Assembly (NCBI GenBank): GCA_030705945.1
Contig: JAUZPS010000292.1
Span: 1 to 6,220, forward strand
Length of the DNA stretch: 6,220 nt
Direction: 5' to 3'
Source: Bacillota bacterium
Lineage (GTDB): Bacteria; Bacillota; Clostridia; Acetivibrionales; DSM-2933
Shown: piece after piece, positions 6,038-6,220 of the stretch
Numbering within the stretch: the stretch's first letter is position 1
How the letters are laid out: each line of letters begins with the position of its first letter
Translations under genes and position numbers: made by a program
The notes under the pieces: generated by a model
The model's database searches: none
Seen by the model: only the letters and a program-made list of their open reading frames with translations
Told to the model about the DNA's origin: nothing

Positions 6038-6079
6038 ACTGAGTTTAAGGGGGATTATAATTATAAAATTCTTAACTAC

Positions 6080-6127
6080 ATATTTTGCAATAAACATTTT
6101 ACATAAACTTTTTATATTGCAAAATAT
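6080..6127. repeat. 13-bp perfect inverted repeat, function unknown
   Basis: ATATTTTGCAATA (6080-6092) and TATTGCAAAATAT (6115-6127) are exact reverse complements separated by 22 nt. No T-run follows on either strand, so it is not a typical terminator. It could form an RNA stem or be a pair of inverted protein-binding sites. Confidence 0.5.
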
Positions 6128-6169
6128 ATACCTTAATTCATAAGTTGCGAAAAGTTCAGCTTTGATAGT

Positions 6170-6198
6170 AAAATGCAGACGTATTAACTGCATTTTTT
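6170..6198 (+). terminator. Terminator-like hairpin at the right edge
   Basis: AAAATGCAG (6170-6178) pairs with CTGCATTTT (6188-6196) around a 9-nt loop, with T6 at 6193-6198. On the minus strand the stem is followed by TTTTACT, a weaker end. It may terminate a gene beyond the right edge; no gene inside the window clearly needs it. Confidence 0.55.
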
Positions 6199-6220
6199 AA
6201 TGTAAAATCTTTTTCGTAAC

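Larger units (their letters stand above)
5890..6220. other. Intergenic region upstream of nadE with several inverted repeats
   Basis: No gene is supported in about 330 bp at the right end. It contains the nadE RBS and upstream region, an A/T palindrome, two terminator-like hairpins and a 13-bp inverted repeat. I found no T-box, recognisable riboswitch or tRNA. A minus-strand frame across 5939-6193 runs through these hairpins, lacks an RBS and is unlikely to be a gene. Confidence 0.6.

Noticed and set aside
5890..6060. Riboswitch or T-box leader for nadE
   Set aside because: No T-box consensus or recognisable NAD riboswitch motif was seen; the hairpin reads better as an intergenic terminator.
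5939..6193. Minus-strand 84-aa reading frame upstream of nadE
   Set aside because: It runs through three inverted repeats including terminator hairpins, lacks an RBS, and its composition is that of AT-rich noncoding DNA.

Overview
The window is AT-rich chromosomal DNA, most likely from a low-GC Firmicute of the Clostridia. This is inferred from AT-rich intergenic DNA, AAAGAGAGG/AAGGGG-type Shine-Dalgarno sites, sigma-A style promoters, tRNA genes with encoded CCA ends, and a long two-domain NAD synthetase. Genus cannot be fixed from the sequence alone.

Layout, left to right. (1) The last 33 codons of an unidentified + strand gene. (2) prfC (+), peptide chain release factor 3, with its own promoter and a strong RBS at the ATG at 209. 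(3) A hairpin terminator usable on both strands, between prfC and the convergent gene. (4) A 71-nt hairpin-forming repeat touching the stop codon of a minus-strand gene for a DUF1186 protein with a C-terminal SEC-C zinc motif. (5) A minus-strand tRNA operon transcribed His(GTG) - Gln(TTG) - Lys(TTT), with a TTGACA-17-TAAGAT promoter at its head and a symmetrical terminator at its tail. (6) About 495 bp (3262-3756) without a convincing gene. It holds two 19-nt direct repeats exactly 255 bp apart, an 84-codon stop-free stretch, and the second copy of the 71-nt repeat. (7) A short + strand ORF for a 68-aa single-pass membrane protein with a glycine-zipper helix. (8) nadE (minus), glutamine-dependent NAD+ synthetase, ending 3 nt from the small ORF. 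(9) About 330 bp (5890-6220) without a gene. It holds an A/T palindrome in the nadE upstream region, two terminator-like hairpins and an unexplained 13-bp inverted repeat.

The recognisable genes are housekeeping: translation termination and recycling (RF3), decoding (three tRNAs) and the last step of NAD synthesis. They do not form a pathway and seem to be separate transcription units. The less ordinary content is the repeat system around the DUF1186-tRNA block. Two direct copies of a structured 71-nt element, each with a TGnTATAAT motif, flank that block, and a separate GGCAGTATC repeat lies beside the right-hand copy. This looks like the residue of a small non-autonomous mobile element or IS ends. 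I see no defence system, CRISPR array, prophage or recognisable new multi-gene system.
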